DNA from: Metabacillus sp. KUDC1714 | GTDB lineage: Bacteria; Bacillota; Bacilli; Bacillales; Bacillaceae | DNA length: 64,000 nucleotides | Assembly: GCF_014217835.1 (NCBI RefSeq) | Contig: NZ_CP055263.1 | Span: forward strand, 372,001 to 436,000 | Direction of reading: 5' to 3' | In this document: positions 55,243 through 64,000 of the stretch, one piece after another | How positions within the stretch are numbered: position 1 is the first letter of the stretch | Layout: each line of letters begins with the position of its first letter | Position numbers and translations under genes: made by a program | Notes under the pieces: generated by a model | Databases searched by the model: none | Told to the model about the DNA's origin: nothing | Seen by the model: the letters and a program-made list of their open reading frames with translations, nothing else

Positions 55243-57873
55243 TTATTTCGCGTCATACCAAGAAGCACCATAAGAGTAATCCACCTTTAATGGAACGTTT
55301 AACTCTACAGCATTTTCCATGACTTCAGGAACAATTTTTTCAAGAATTGAAATTTCTTCTTTTGGTGCCTCAAAAATTAGTTCATCGTGTACTTGTAATA
55401 ATAATTTCGCTTGAACATTTTCCTGTTTTAATCGATCAGCCATATCGATCATTGCCTTCTTAATAATATCTGCAGCACTTCCCTGAATTGGAGTATTCAT
55501 TGCTGTTCGTTCTGCAAAGCTACGTAAATTAAAGTTACGGCTTGTGATTTCTGGAATATATCTTCTTCTATGTAGAAGTGTTTTCACATACCCTTTTTCC
55601 CGCGCATCAGCGACAATGTCATCCATATATTCTTGAACACCGACAAAAGTCTCCAAATAACGTTTAATAAATTCTCCTGCTTCCTTACGAGTGATTCCTA
55701 GGTTTTGTGAAAGTCCGTAATCACTTATTCCGTAGACAATACCAAAATTAACCGCCTTTGCTTGTCTTCTCATATTCGATGTAACATCTTCTTTTGCAAC
55801 ATGAAAAACATCCATTGCCGTTTTCGTGTGAATATCTAAATCATTACGGAATGCTTCTACTAAGTTTTTATCATTTGCAATATGAGCTAAGACCCTTAAT
55901 TCAATTTGCGAGTAGTCAGCTGCAAACATGACCCAATCATTTTTTGATGGAACAAATGCTTGGCGAATTTTCCTACCTTCCTCAAGTCTAATCGGGATGT
56001 TTTGTAGATTTGGATCAATTGAACTAAGTCGTCCGGTTGTTGTTAAAACTTGATTAAAACGGGTATGGATTTTATGTGTGTCTTCATGTACAACCTTTAA
56101 TAATCCTTCAATATAGGTTGATTGTAATTTTCCGAGCTGACGATAATGAAGAATTCCTCTTACAATTTCATGCTTTTCTTCAAGCTTTTCCAATACGTCT
56201 GCAGAGGTTGAAAAACCTGTCTTCGTTTTTTTTATCACTGGTAAACCTAATTTTTCGAATAATATTACTCCTAGTTGTTTCGGTGAATTAATATTGAACT
56301 CTTCTCCAGCATGCTCATATATATTCTCCTCAAGCGATTTTAATTGTTCTGCTAAATTCTTACCCATATCTTTTAAGCGATCAACATCAACTTTCACACC
56401 TGTTGCTTCCATTTCAGCAAGAATGACCGAAAGTGGTAGCTCTAAATCATAAAATAATGATGTTTGATCATTTTTCTCCAGTTGATTCACTAGCTTTTCT
56501 TTTAAAGCGAATATCGCTTGTCCTTTTCGAACAATATGATCACTAAGCTTTTCTTCATCAGGGATTGCTCGCTTCGCTCCCTTACCGTACACTAACTCAT
56601 CTGATTGAACAATTGATAAACCATTTGTTCTCGCAACACTTGCAACATCATCGAAGTCTTGTGAAGGATTTAATAAATAAGCGGCGATAAGTACATCAAA
56701 GTCGACCCCTTTTAAAGTGATCCCTTTCCAGCTAAGCGCAACACTTGTTTTCTTTCCATCATAAACAATCTTTTGTTTCGTTTCATCAGCAGCCCATTTT
56801 TTAAATTGCTCTGATGCTAACGCAACTTCAACAGGGATGTAATATTGACCATTCTCATTAGTTATAGAGAATCCGATAATATCTGCGTTATGATAGCTTT
56901 CTTCAAGAACCTCTACATATAACGCTGCTTCGTCAGTCAATAGTTCACTTGTAAGTTCAGAGACTTTTTCAAAGCTAATGTCTTCAACAACCACTTCTTC
57001 TTGAACGACTTCTTCACCAAGCTTTTCTAATAATGTGTTAAATCCTAGCTCTTTAAAGATATCTGTAACCTTTTTTATATCAAAGCCTTCATAATGAACA
57101 TCATCAACTGAAATTGTTATTGGTGCATTGCAATCAATTGTGGCAAGCTTTTTACTCATTAGCGCCTGATCACGGTTTTCCTCTAATTTTTCTTTTAGTT
57201 TTTTACCACTCACTTGATCAATAGAATCTAACACATTCTCTAAAGTTTGAAATTCTTTCAAAAGCTTAATGGCAGTTTTCTCGCCTACCCCTGGTACTCC
57301 TGGGATATTATCTGACGCATCCCCCATTAAACCCTTCATATCAATAATTTGTTCTGGTGTTAAGCCGTATTTTTCATTAACAAAATCAGGTGTGTAGGAA
57401 TCTACATCTGTTATTCCTTTTCGAGTGATATCAACAGTAATTTTATCTGTCACTAGCTGTGTTAAATCTTTATCACCTGAGATGACCTTGACTTCATAGC
57501 CGTCCTTTTCAGCCTGTTTAGAAAGCGTACCAATAATATCATCTGCTTCATAATTTTCAAGCTCATAGCGTGATACCTGATAAGCATCAAGAAGCTCTCT
57601 TATAAAAGGAAATTGCTCTGATAATTCAGGTGGAGTTTTTTGGCGTCCCCCTTTATACTCCTGGAACGTTTCATGTCTAAATGTTGTCTTTCCTGCATCA
57701 AATGCAACAATCATATGTGATGGATTTTCATCTTCTAATATTTTCATTAAAATCATTGTAAAACCATAAATCGCATTCGTATGTACACCTTTATCATTAT
57801 TCAATAATGGAAGCGCAAAAAATGCTCGATAGGCAATACTATTTCCATCAATTAAAACGATCTTTTTAGTCAC
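55243..57873 (-). CDS. polA: DNA polymerase I
   Basis: Gap-filling and Okazaki-fragment polymerase. The 876 residues have an N-terminal 5'-3' exonuclease (DGNSIAYRAFFA, FDAGKTTFRHE, about 1-290), a degenerate 3'-5' exonuclease region lacking the usual DxE at ALYVEVLEES, and the family A polymerase with RRQAKAVNFGIVYGISDYGL and LLQVHDELIFE. GTG start after TAGGAGGA. Proofreading loss is usual for Bacillus PolA. Confidence 0.96.
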   Translation of the reverse strand: MTKKIVLIDGNSIAYRAFFALPLLNNDKGVHTNAIYGFTMILMKILEDENPSHMIVAFDAGKTTFRHETFQEYKGGRQKTPPELSEQFPFIRELLDAYQVSRYELENYEADDIIGTLSKQAEKDGYEVKVISGDKDLTQLVTDKITVDITRKGITDVDSYTPDFVNEKYGLTPEQIIDMKGLMGDASDNIPGVPGVGEKTAIKLLKEFQTLENVLDSIDQVSGKKLKEKLEENRDQALMSKKLATIDCNAPITISVDDVHYEGFDIKKVTDIFKELGFNTLLEKLGEEVVQEEVVVEDISFEKVSELTSELLTDEAALYVEVLEESYHNADIIGFSITNENGQYYIPVEVALASEQFKKWAADETKQKIVYDGKKTSVALSWKGITLKGVDFDVLIAAYLLNPSQDFDDVASVARTNGLSIVQSDELVYGKGAKRAIPDEEKLSDHIVRKGQAIFALKEKLVNQLEKNDQTSLFYDLELPLSVILAEMEATGVKVDVDRLKDMGKNLAEQLKSLEENIYEHAGEEFNINSPKQLGVILFEKLGLPVIKKTKTGFSTSADVLEKLEEKHEIVRGILHYRQLGKLQSTYIEGLLKVVHEDTHKIHTRFNQVLTTTGRLSSIDPNLQNIPIRLEEGRKIRQAFVPSKNDWVMFAADYSQIELRVLAHIANDKNLVEAFRNDLDIHTKTAMDVFHVAKEDVTSNMRRQAKAVNFGIVYGISDYGLSQNLGITRKEAGEFIKRYLETFVGVQEYMDDIVADAREKGYVKTLLHRRRYIPEITSRNFNLRSFAERTAMNTPIQGSAADIIKKAMIDMADRLKQENVQAKLLLQVHDELIFEAPKEEISILEKIVPEVMENAVELNVPLKVDYSYGASWYDAK

Positions 57874-57889
57874 TATTTCTTCCTCCTAC

Positions 57890-58060
57890 ATCTATTAATA
57901 GCACCTATCTTTAGCTCATAGCCTAACGAACAAGCTTTTGTTTTAGCCTTTTGGTAATCTAGACCTTATAGGTGCATACGATCTTAACGTTTATCGCTGT
58001 AACAGCCCATGCAAACAAAGTTGGCCTAGACCAATGGATCTCGGAACTAGACACTAAACG
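57890..58060. repeat. Decayed repeat-like stretch between hflC and polA
   Basis: Words such as GTAACAGCC, TTGGCCTAGACC and GGAACTAGACAC resemble pieces of repeat family B but the ends are lost. No gene is visible in 57874-58185. Confidence 0.3.
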
Positions 58061-58072
58061 AAGTCAAAATTC

Positions 58073-58143
58073 AAAAAAAAGAACCATAAGTTCCTTCTCT
58101 ATTCTATCACGACTACAAATAGAAAGGAAAACTCTGGTTCTTT
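58073..58143 (-). terminator. Terminator after hflKC
   Basis: A long hairpin pairs AAAGAACCA..AGTT..CCTT with AAGGAACTTATGGTTCTTT and is followed by T8 on the minus strand. Confidence 0.75.
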
Positions 58144-58185
58144 GATTTTATAGGTTATATCTTCAAAAGCCGCGATTGTAAACTC

Positions 58186-59115
58186 CTAGCGTTCCCCTTT
58201 AAGTAGACTTGCATATGGAGAATCAAATGGAATAATTATAACCGTTTCTTCATCAATCGTTTGCTTATATGATTGTAATGTTCGATACAGTTCATAAAAT
58301 TCAGGATCCTTTGAATAAGCTGTATTATACATTTTAGCTGCTTCCTTCTCACCTTCACTTCGAATAACCTCTGCATCTCCTTTAGCCTTTGCTAGCATCT
58401 CTTTTACTTCTCTATCTGTCTCAGCAATAATTCTATTTTTTTCGGCATCACCTTTAGATAAATAACCTTGTGCAGTTGATTCCCGTTCAGAAATCATTCG
58501 CGTAAAAACAGATTGTTCATTTTCTGCTGGTAAATCTGTCCGTTTCATGCGGACATCAGTTACGACGATACCGTAATCGTCTTTTTCTAATAAATCATTT
58601 ACGATATTTGTAACCTTGTCGTTTAAGCTTCCTCGAGAGGATTTCTCATCATTGATAATTTCATCATAATTTAATTGACCGAGTTCAGAGCGCACAGTTG
58701 AAAAAACAAACTCCGCCATTCTTGTCTCAGCACTTACCATGGTTCGTGCATTTGTGATCATTTTTTTTGGATCTTCAATTCTCCAAACTGTGTAGTTATC
58801 AATAATTAGCCTTTTTTTATCTTTTGTATTAATTTCTGCCTCTTGAACATTGTATGTCATTTGATAATTTGGCAGAGTTGTTACAGATTGAATAAAAGGG
58901 ATTTTATAATTTAGTCCAGGTTCTTCAATTATTCTAACGACTTCGCCAAATTGGCGGACAACTTTGTATTCGTTTTCTTTTACAATAAACAAGTTTGTTA
59001 AGACAAGTACTAGTAATAGGATCGTAATAAGTAAAATGATACCTCCACGAAGGTAGCCTTTGAATGAAAATGCAGGCTTTTTCTCCTCCATATTCACTAC
59101 ATTATCATTGTCCAT
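58186..59115 (-). CDS. hflC: HflC-like SPFH-domain membrane protein
   Basis: Partner of HflK in an SPFH/prohibitin complex that in E. coli cages the FtsH protease. 309 residues from MDNDNVVNMEE: one helix at about 24-43, then the SPFH domain (VVRQFGEVVRIIEEPGLNYKIPF), and a long coiled coil with ESTAQGYLSKGDAEKNRIIAETDREVKEM. The start ATG overlaps the end of hflK by 11 bases, behind GGGAAGGGAG. Not next to polA in B. subtilis as I recall. Confidence 0.9.
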   Translation of the reverse strand: MDNDNVVNMEEKKPAFSFKGYLRGGIILLITILLLVLVLTNLFIVKENEYKVVRQFGEVVRIIEEPGLNYKIPFIQSVTTLPNYQMTYNVQEAEINTKDKKRLIIDNYTVWRIEDPKKMITNARTMVSAETRMAEFVFSTVRSELGQLNYDEIINDEKSSRGSLNDKVTNIVNDLLEKDDYGIVVTDVRMKRTDLPAENEQSVFTRMISERESTAQGYLSKGDAEKNRIIAETDREVKEMLAKAKGDAEVIRSEGEKEAAKMYNTAYSKDPEFYELYRTLQSYKQTIDEETVIIIPFDSPYASLLKGER

Positions 59116-60094
59116 TTGTTTCACTCCCTTCCCCTTCATTGCCTTCTTGTTCTACTGGTGCTACAGGCTTGGTTGTAGCATCCTTAATCGGTAAATACTT
59201 CATTGTATTACCGTTATCCTCCATAATATAAATCTCTGCATTTGGTAGCACTTGATCGATCGTTTCTAATACTAAACGCTTTTGTGTAATGTCTTTTGCA
59301 TTTTTATACTCATTATAAATGGCATTAAACTGGGCTACATCGCCACGTGCTACTTCCATACGCGCAGCTTTGTCTCCTTGGGCAGCAGACATAATCGCAT
59401 CCTTCTCCCCTTGTGCTTCCTCCGTACGTTTGTTTCTGTATTTATTTGCTTCATTTTTTCTTGTGTTCATCGTTTCACGGGCATCTGTAACATTTGTGAA
59501 TGCTTTTCTAACCTCTTCATTTGGAAGATCCACATCCTGTAATTTAACCGCTAAAATAGAGATTCCAATATCATATTCTCCAATTAGAGTTGATAATAAT
59601 TCTTGTACTTGCTTTTCAATTTCAACTTTACCTGAAGTTAATGCATCATCAATTGTCGAACTTCCTATAATACTTCTTAAACTTGCGGAAGTTGCATCTT
59701 CTAACATTTCCGTTGGATTTTCTGCATTAAATAAGTATTTACCAGGATCTATAATCTTCCACTGGACTACCATATCCGCTAAAACAATATTCTCATCACC
59801 TGTAATCATTTTTGTTTCTTTAGGAAAATCCTTAACATCTCCATCTTCTGATTCCTCGTATCCAAACTGTAAGCTAAATGTTTCCTTGGAAAGAACCTCT
59901 ACGGATTGAATTGGCCACGGGTATTTAAAATGTAGTCCTGGTTCACTAACACCTTCCTCAACCTCTCCAAGAGTAATCATGACAGCTTGTTCTGACTCAT
60001 CAACAGTGTACCAAGATGTAAAAGCAACAATCGCCAAAATTGAAATTAAAAAGGAAAAACCGATAATGGTAAAAACTCTTTTCATGCTTAACAT
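59105..60094 (-). CDS. hflK: HflK-like SPFH-domain membrane protein
   Basis: 329 residues: short N-terminus, one helix (about 8-28), SPFH domain (SEQAVMITLGEVEEGVSEPGLHFKYPWP) and coiled coil ETMNTRKNEANKYRNKRTEEAQGE, with an acidic low-complexity tail EGNEGEGSETNGQ. Lacks the glycine-rich N-terminal arm of E. coli HflK. Two SPFH genes in tandem with overlapping ends suggest an obligate complex, probably acting on FtsH; that function is inferred. Confidence 0.88.
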   Translation of the reverse strand: MLSMKRVFTIIGFSFLISILAIVAFTSWYTVDESEQAVMITLGEVEEGVSEPGLHFKYPWPIQSVEVLSKETFSLQFGYEESEDGDVKDFPKETKMITGDENIVLADMVVQWKIIDPGKYLFNAENPTEMLEDATSASLRSIIGSSTIDDALTSGKVEIEKQVQELLSTLIGEYDIGISILAVKLQDVDLPNEEVRKAFTNVTDARETMNTRKNEANKYRNKRTEEAQGEKDAIMSAAQGDKAARMEVARGDVAQFNAIYNEYKNAKDITQKRLVLETIDQVLPNAEIYIMEDNGNTMKYLPIKDATTKPVAPVEQEGNEGEGSETNGQ

Positions 60095-60231
60095 CTAATC
60101 CCCTACCTCCTTTTGAACTCAACAAGATCATTTGTAAATGTAAAATTTTTGATCTACCTTTAATACGGTTTTGTTACGAAAAGGTTTCATAGTTATTTCT
60201 CTTTTATTCGCAACCGTATTCAGGAAAACAA

Positions 60232-60262
60232 AAAAAGGGACGAGAGCGTTATGCTCTCGTCC
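60232..60262 (-). terminator. Terminator of phoPR
   Basis: Perfect 10-bp stem GGACGAGAGC/GCTCTCGTCC with a 5-base loop, followed by CTTTTTTT on the minus strand. It separates phoPR from hflKC. Confidence 0.92.
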
Positions 60263-60389
60263 AAAAGATTGGCTCCTTGGATGAAGGGGTTTTCACTTAG
60301 TATCATATCAACTTTTTATTAAGATAGAATAAATTAGATGTAAATTAATTGTAAAGTATGTCGAAATTACTAAAATTTCTTTATCTTTT

Positions 60390-62165
60390 TTATGTAATAT
60401 GGCCATCTTGATACTTTTTATTTAACTTTACAGTAAAAGATGTCCCTTCTCCTAGTTTACTCGAAACACTTATTTGCCCCTTGTGCGCTTCAACTAAATG
60501 TTTTACAATTGCCAATCCAAGTCCAGTTCCCCCAGAATTTCTACTTCTTGCTCGATCAACTCGATAAAACCGTTCAAAAATCCTTGGAATTTCTTCAGTC
60601 TTAATACCAATTCCAGTATCAGACACAACGATAAGTAGATACTGTTCATGCTTTTCTACGGTTACTTGAACAGATCCACCCTTAGGAGTATAGGTTAATG
60701 CATTGTTAATTAAATTTATGAAAATCTGCTTTAAGCGATATAAGTCACCTTCTATTAATAACAACCCGTCTGGGATAGCTAGTGATAACTCTACTTCTTT
60801 TTCTATTGATTTACCTTGAAGGATGACACCAATATCCTCTAAAAGCTCTTTTACATCACACGGCTGTATAGACAATTGAAATCCTTGCTGTTCAATTTTA
60901 GATAGATCAAGCAGATCTTGAATTAATGACTGAAGACGATCACTTTCCTTAAGAATGATCGATAAAAAATACTCTGCTGTCTGTTTGTCATTTAGGGCTC
61001 CATCTAAAAGAGTTTCACTAAACCCTTTTATTGAAGTTATCGGTGTTTTTAATTCATGGGATACATTTGCTACAAAATCTTTTCTCATTTGCTCTAGCTT
61101 TTTTAGTTCAGTAATATCATGAAATACAAGGACAATACCCTTCCATTCATCATTTGTGCCGATAATCGGTGCACCATAAACCTCAAAATGTCTTCGTTCT
61201 ATTTTCAGCGGTAAGTGCAGCTGCTTCCTTACCTTTACCTCTGTCATAAAAATTTCTTCAACAAGTTCAATAATCTCTTTATGTGTAAAAGCATCATAAT
61301 ATAACTGGTATAGAAATTCAGCAGAGTCTACCTCAAAAAGCTCCTTATAAGCTCGATTCACTAAATTAATATAGCCCCGTCCATCAATAAGGATTAAACC
61401 ACTTCCCATATTTTCAATTAATGTTTGGAGGCGGTCCTGCTGCATTTCCTGTGCTCTAGTCATATCTTGGAGATTTCTCGCTAGTATATTAATAGATTGA
61501 CTAAGCATTCCACTTTCATCTATATGCTCTTCATATGTTCGAGCCTTATAATTTCCTTTCGCAAGCTCCATCGCTACTTTGGTGGCTGATTCAATAGGAC
61601 GTGTATATCGAGATGTTATCCTAATTCCTATAAAAACCATAATAATAAAAGCCAAACTTAAACTAACAATTAGTACCATCCAAGTTTGTTGGTTTACCTT
61701 TTTTACTTGTTCAATTGATGAGTTGACAAGAACAATACCTTTATATGAATCACCTTCACTAATAGGGAGCCCGTAATATGCTAATTGTTCCTTTTGATCA
61801 ATAAAAAAGTAACCATCTGACTTATTTTTCATAATTGGAAGTACGTCTTCTACCATATGGTCATGATTATGCTTTTTTGATATTTCACCTTCATCATAAA
61901 TAATCTGATCTTCTGCATTTAAAACAGTAATATGTGTTTTAAAGGAGCTACTTAGTTCAAAAACAAGATCTGACGACTCCTCAGCAGTTAACCCTCTCTC
62001 AAATAATAATGTTTTCATTAATTTTGTTTCTCTTTGCATAATATCCTTATAAGAATTGATATAATAACTATTAAAAATTTGTCCAAGTAATAACCCTAAT
62101 CCAACAAGGACTGTTATTACTAAAGTAATTAACGCAAAAAGTAATCGTGAACGAAACCTATTCAT
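60390..62165 (-). CDS. phoR: Phosphate-responsive sensor histidine kinase PhoR
   Basis: Phosphorylates PhoP under phosphate or wall-teichoic-acid stress. The 591 residues show helix 9-29, an extracytoplasmic region, helix 162-182, HAMP 183-235, PAS (about 245-355), HisKA with H370 in FVANVSHELKTPITS, and HATPase with N, G1 (DTGIGIKTEEIPRIFERFYR) and GTGLGLAIVKHLVEAH. Its ATG overlaps the end of phoP by 8 bases. Confidence 0.95.
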   Translation of the reverse strand: MNRFRSRLLFALITLVITVLVGLGLLLGQIFNSYYINSYKDIMQRETKLMKTLLFERGLTAEESSDLVFELSSSFKTHITVLNAEDQIIYDEGEISKKHNHDHMVEDVLPIMKNKSDGYFFIDQKEQLAYYGLPISEGDSYKGIVLVNSSIEQVKKVNQQTWMVLIVSLSLAFIIMVFIGIRITSRYTRPIESATKVAMELAKGNYKARTYEEHIDESGMLSQSINILARNLQDMTRAQEMQQDRLQTLIENMGSGLILIDGRGYINLVNRAYKELFEVDSAEFLYQLYYDAFTHKEIIELVEEIFMTEVKVRKQLHLPLKIERRHFEVYGAPIIGTNDEWKGIVLVFHDITELKKLEQMRKDFVANVSHELKTPITSIKGFSETLLDGALNDKQTAEYFLSIILKESDRLQSLIQDLLDLSKIEQQGFQLSIQPCDVKELLEDIGVILQGKSIEKEVELSLAIPDGLLLIEGDLYRLKQIFINLINNALTYTPKGGSVQVTVEKHEQYLLIVVSDTGIGIKTEEIPRIFERFYRVDRARSRNSGGTGLGLAIVKHLVEAHKGQISVSSKLGEGTSFTVKLNKKYQDGHIT

Positions 62166-62877
62166 TCACTTTTGGCTCCTCGAGCTTATATCCTAATCCC
62201 CTAATTGTTTTAATATATAAAGGTTTTTTTGTGTTTCTTTCAATTTTTTCACGCAAATGACTTATATGAACATCTACTATTCTTGTATCACCTGCAAAAT
62301 CATAATTCCAAACTGCACTAAGTAGCTGATCACGTGTAAGGACACGCCCTTTATGTTTAGCTAAATAAACAAGCAACTCAAATTCCTTAGGTGTTAAGTC
62401 TAAACGTTCCTTTCCATAATACGCTTCATAATGTTCAGGTAATACTTTCAAATCACCGATCATTACCTGCTCTGATTCATCAGATTCCTTAATTTCAACT
62501 TCTGTATGTGATTGTGTTCTTCTGAGAATTGCCTTTACCCTTGCTACTACCTCTCTTGGACTAAATGGCTTTGTCATATAATCGTCAGCCCCTAGTTCAA
62601 GTCCTAGTACTTTATCAAATTCATCATCTTTTGCAGTTAACATCAAAATAGGTACCATGATCTTTCTTTGACGAAGCTGCTTACACACTTCGATACCATC
62701 CATTTTAGGTAGCATCAGGTCAAGAACAAGTAAATCTGGCTCTTCATTTAAACAACTGTGCAATCCCTCTTCCCCATCCATTGCCGTTATCACACTATAA
62801 CCTGCTTGTTCTAGATTATACTTTAACAATGTTGAAATCGATTGCTCGTCATCTACTACTAATATCTTCTTACTCAT
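62158..62877 (-). CDS. phoP: Phosphate regulon response regulator PhoP
   Basis: OmpR-type activator/repressor of the phosphate starvation regulon. 239 residues from MSKKILVVDDE: receiver with D9, D10 and the phospho-acceptor D53 in LLVLDLMLPKMDG, a linker, and a winged-helix domain with DLTPKEFELLVYLAKHKGRVLTR. Start placed after TTGGAGG, four codons into the longer frame. Upstream neighbour of mdh, as in B. subtilis. Confidence 0.95.
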   Translation of the reverse strand: MSKKILVVDDEQSISTLLKYNLEQAGYSVITAMDGEEGLHSCLNEEPDLLVLDLMLPKMDGIEVCKQLRQRKIMVPILMLTAKDDEFDKVLGLELGADDYMTKPFSPREVVARVKAILRRTQSHTEVEIKESDESEQVMIGDLKVLPEHYEAYYGKERLDLTPKEFELLVYLAKHKGRVLTRDQLLSAVWNYDFAGDTRIVDVHISHLREKIERNTKKPLYIKTIRGLGYKLEEPKVNE

Positions 62878-63092
62878 ATAAGCCTCCAAGGATTGTATTT
62901 CCCTTCAATTGAACCAATTTTTTATTTTATTCATTATAAATGAATTTTCTCTATTGTTTCTATTCTAGCGAATAGTAGTGAAAAAGGGCAACTATTGCTT
63001 TATTAAATGTTCAAACTGCTCCTGAAAATGTATTTATTACCCTTAGACTCCCTTCTATTATACCTCATTAGAATATAAATTCTGATAATCAA

Positions 63093-63123
63093 AAAAAACT
63101 GACTCAAATTGAGTCAGTTTTTT
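63093..63123. terminator. Bidirectional terminator after the MaoC-like gene
   Basis: Almost perfect palindrome around ACTGACTCAAATTGAGTCAGT with A8 on one side and T7 on the other, placed between maoC and phoP. The 62890-63090 stretch upstream of phoP is AT-rich and should contain its promoter(s). Confidence 0.88.
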
Positions 63124-63147
63124 TAACTATCGTTAAAATGGTGATGA

Positions 63148-63624
63148 TTAAAAATTATCTAAAGCTTTCCCTTCAATAGGTGTCAGTTTACTAGGTGGAC
63201 AAACAGTAATCCTTCCTTCTAAGACAACCTCTTCTTCGGCATTAACTGCATGGACTTCCACGACAATTTTATTTTCTGAAACAAATATCTCACTAACTTC
63301 AAATAGGAATTGTACGATACTATAATGATAAAGTGGCTTAAGGAAGGTTATATCTTGCTTAACAATGTGACTACCTGGACCTGGTAAATATTTAGAAACT
63401 GCAGAAGTAATAATCCCTGTTAGCATTAAACTAGGAACGAGCGGTTTTTCATATGGAGTTTGTGATGCATAATCATGCTGTATATAGAGCGGATTGGCGT
63501 CATTTGTTAATCCAAGATAAAGCAATAGATCTTTATCTTCAATTTTTTCAGTTAATGATAATTTTTCTCCAACTGTAATCTCATTAATAAGCCTACCTAG
63601 CTTTCTCTTTTTACCAAGGAGCAT
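63148..63624 (-). CDS. MaoC-like hot-dog dehydratase domain protein
   Basis: A 158-residue single-domain protein of the (R)-enoyl-CoA hydratase/MaoC type. The active-site loop reads TNDANPLYIQHDYA where hydratases usually have SGDxNPIHxDxxFA: the Asp is kept but the catalytic His is Tyr, so activity is uncertain. Start placed at MLLGKKRKLG after GAAGGTGG; a longer frame to 63699 would translate part of a dispersed repeat. Lies between mdh and phoP. Confidence 0.8.
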   Translation of the reverse strand: MLLGKKRKLGRLINEITVGEKLSLTEKIEDKDLLLYLGLTNDANPLYIQHDYASQTPYEKPLVPSLMLTGIITSAVSKYLPGPGSHIVKQDITFLKPLYHYSIVQFLFEVSEIFVSENKIVVEVHAVNAEEEVVLEGRITVCPPSKLTPIEGKALDNF

Positions 63625-63662
63625 CTTTGCACCACCTTCATTTATTTGAAGAAGAATATAAG

Positions 63663-63786
63663 AAAAGCTCAGGGCGCCTTGAATAGACCCGACAGGCATA
63701 AGACGCTCAGGAATAGAAGACGTTCTTTGTCTTCAATTCCTGAGTGGCTGTTGGCCTAAGAGGGGCTAGGCGCTGGAGCTAGACAC
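63663..63786 (+). repeat. Dispersed repeat family B, copy before the MaoC-like gene
   Basis: A 124-bp copy beginning AAAAGCTCAGGGCGCCTTG and ending TAGGCGCTGGAGCTAGACAC. Its middle forms a strong hairpin, CTCAGGAAT..GAAGAC/GTCTTC..ATTCCTGAG. It aligns with the copy at 49576-49694. Confidence 0.75.
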
Positions 63787-63822
63787 CAAAACTGAGTAAG
63801 AAAAGTTATAATTTTGATAGTA

Positions 63823-63856
63823 TAAAAAAGAAAATTGAGGATATCCCCAACTTTCT
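63823..63856 (-). terminator. Terminator of mdh
   Basis: Stem AGAAAGTTGGGG/CCTCAATTTTCT with mismatches and T6 on the minus strand, 38 bases after the mdh stop. Confidence 0.8.
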
Positions 63857-63894
63857 TTTTGTTTATATCGTTATTTATTATAAAATTGTTACTC

Positions 63895-64000
63895 TTATGA
63901 TAAGACCTTCATTACATTTCTAACAGAGTCTGCAGACTTTTGTAATGCTGCTTTTTCTTCCTCAGTTAGTTCTAGTTCGATGATTTGCTCTAAACCATTG
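63895..64000 (-). CDS. mdh: Malate dehydrogenase, 3' end only
   Basis: The last 34 codons, [20 protein letters not shown] then [14 protein letters not shown], match the C-terminal helix of Bacillus malate dehydrogenase. The rest lies beyond the right edge. mdh immediately before phoPR is the B. subtilis order (citZ-icd-mdh, then phoPR). Confidence 0.85.
   Translation of the reverse strand, partial: NGLEQIIELELTEEEKAALQKSADSVRNVMKVLS

Noticed and set aside
63625..63699. N-terminal extension of the MaoC-like protein
   Set aside because: The extra 25 codons come partly from a dispersed repeat and a better ribosome site precedes the inner ATG.

Overview
This is a stretch of core chromosome from a low-GC, endospore-forming member of the Bacillaceae, close to Bacillus in the broad sense. 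The evidence is gene order very similar to the ilv-sdh-uvrC-mutS2-pheST-thrS-dnaBI-polA-phoPR-mdh arc of Bacillus subtilis, sporulation genes (gerM, gerE, sspI, ytxC, ytaF), a GerE of the usual 74 residues, strong AGGAGG ribosome sites, TTG and GTG starts, and control by T-boxes, a lysine riboswitch and an L20 leader. Nearly all genes lie on the minus strand; only yslB, rnhC, sspI and ysdB are on the plus strand.

Layout, in + coordinates. 1-4.1 kb: ilvB-ilvH-ilvC behind a leucine T-box, a sigma-A promoter and a CcpA box, with leuA starting just left of the window. 4.4-9.7 kb: tRNA-Arg, then ysnB, rdgB, rph, gerM, murI, a MarR regulator and gerE. 9.8-13.9 kb: a frameshifted ysmA thioesterase and sdhCAB. 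14-18.2 kb: yslB, lysC with its lysine riboswitch, and uvrC. 18.4-24.6 kb: trxA and the fatty-acid set lcfA-fadR-fadB-etfB-etfA, with a 218-bp transposon-like repeat between fadB and etfB. 24.8-26.7 kb: a repeat and a complete IS3-family element. 26.7-33.4 kb: zapA-cvpA-polX-mutS2-yshE and rnhC. 33.4-41.7 kb: pheST with a Phe T-box, an rRNA methyltransferase, sspI, an M42 peptidase, a dimeric dUTPase, ysdB, a TVP38-type protein and ysdA. 41.7-47 kb: infC-rpmI-rplT with L20 leader, a second copy of the 218-bp repeat, thrS with Thr T-box, and ytxC. 47-54 kb: dnaB-dnaI, nrdR, speD, gapB, coaE, ytaF. 54-64 kb: mutM, polA, an HflK/HflC pair, phoPR, a MaoC-like protein, and the 3' end of mdh.

The genes are mostly housekeeping: branched-chain amino acid and lysine synthesis, the TCA cycle and respiration, beta-oxidation, translation, replication start and repair, phosphate sensing and sporulation. 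I found no defence island, prophage, CRISPR array or biosynthetic cluster, and nothing I can honestly call a new multi-gene system. The most interesting signals are in the non-coding DNA: a MITE-like element present twice in opposite orientations, each copy with its own perfect 8-bp target duplication; an IS that landed in the loop of an intrinsic terminator and carries a terminator of its own; a second family of dispersed hairpin repeats that touches several leaders and intercistronic gaps; the broken ysmA; and leader hairpins that could occlude ribosome sites (ytxC, speD). A canonical EF-hand-like loop in the membrane protein YtaF is the best protein-level oddity. Several start codons were reassigned from ribosome-site position and family N-termini (rph, uvrC, trxA, etfA, etfB, fadR, zapA, rnhC, ysgA, infC with ATT, thrS, dnaB, nrdR, hflC, phoP, maoC). 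Comparisons with named relatives are from memory, not from a search.
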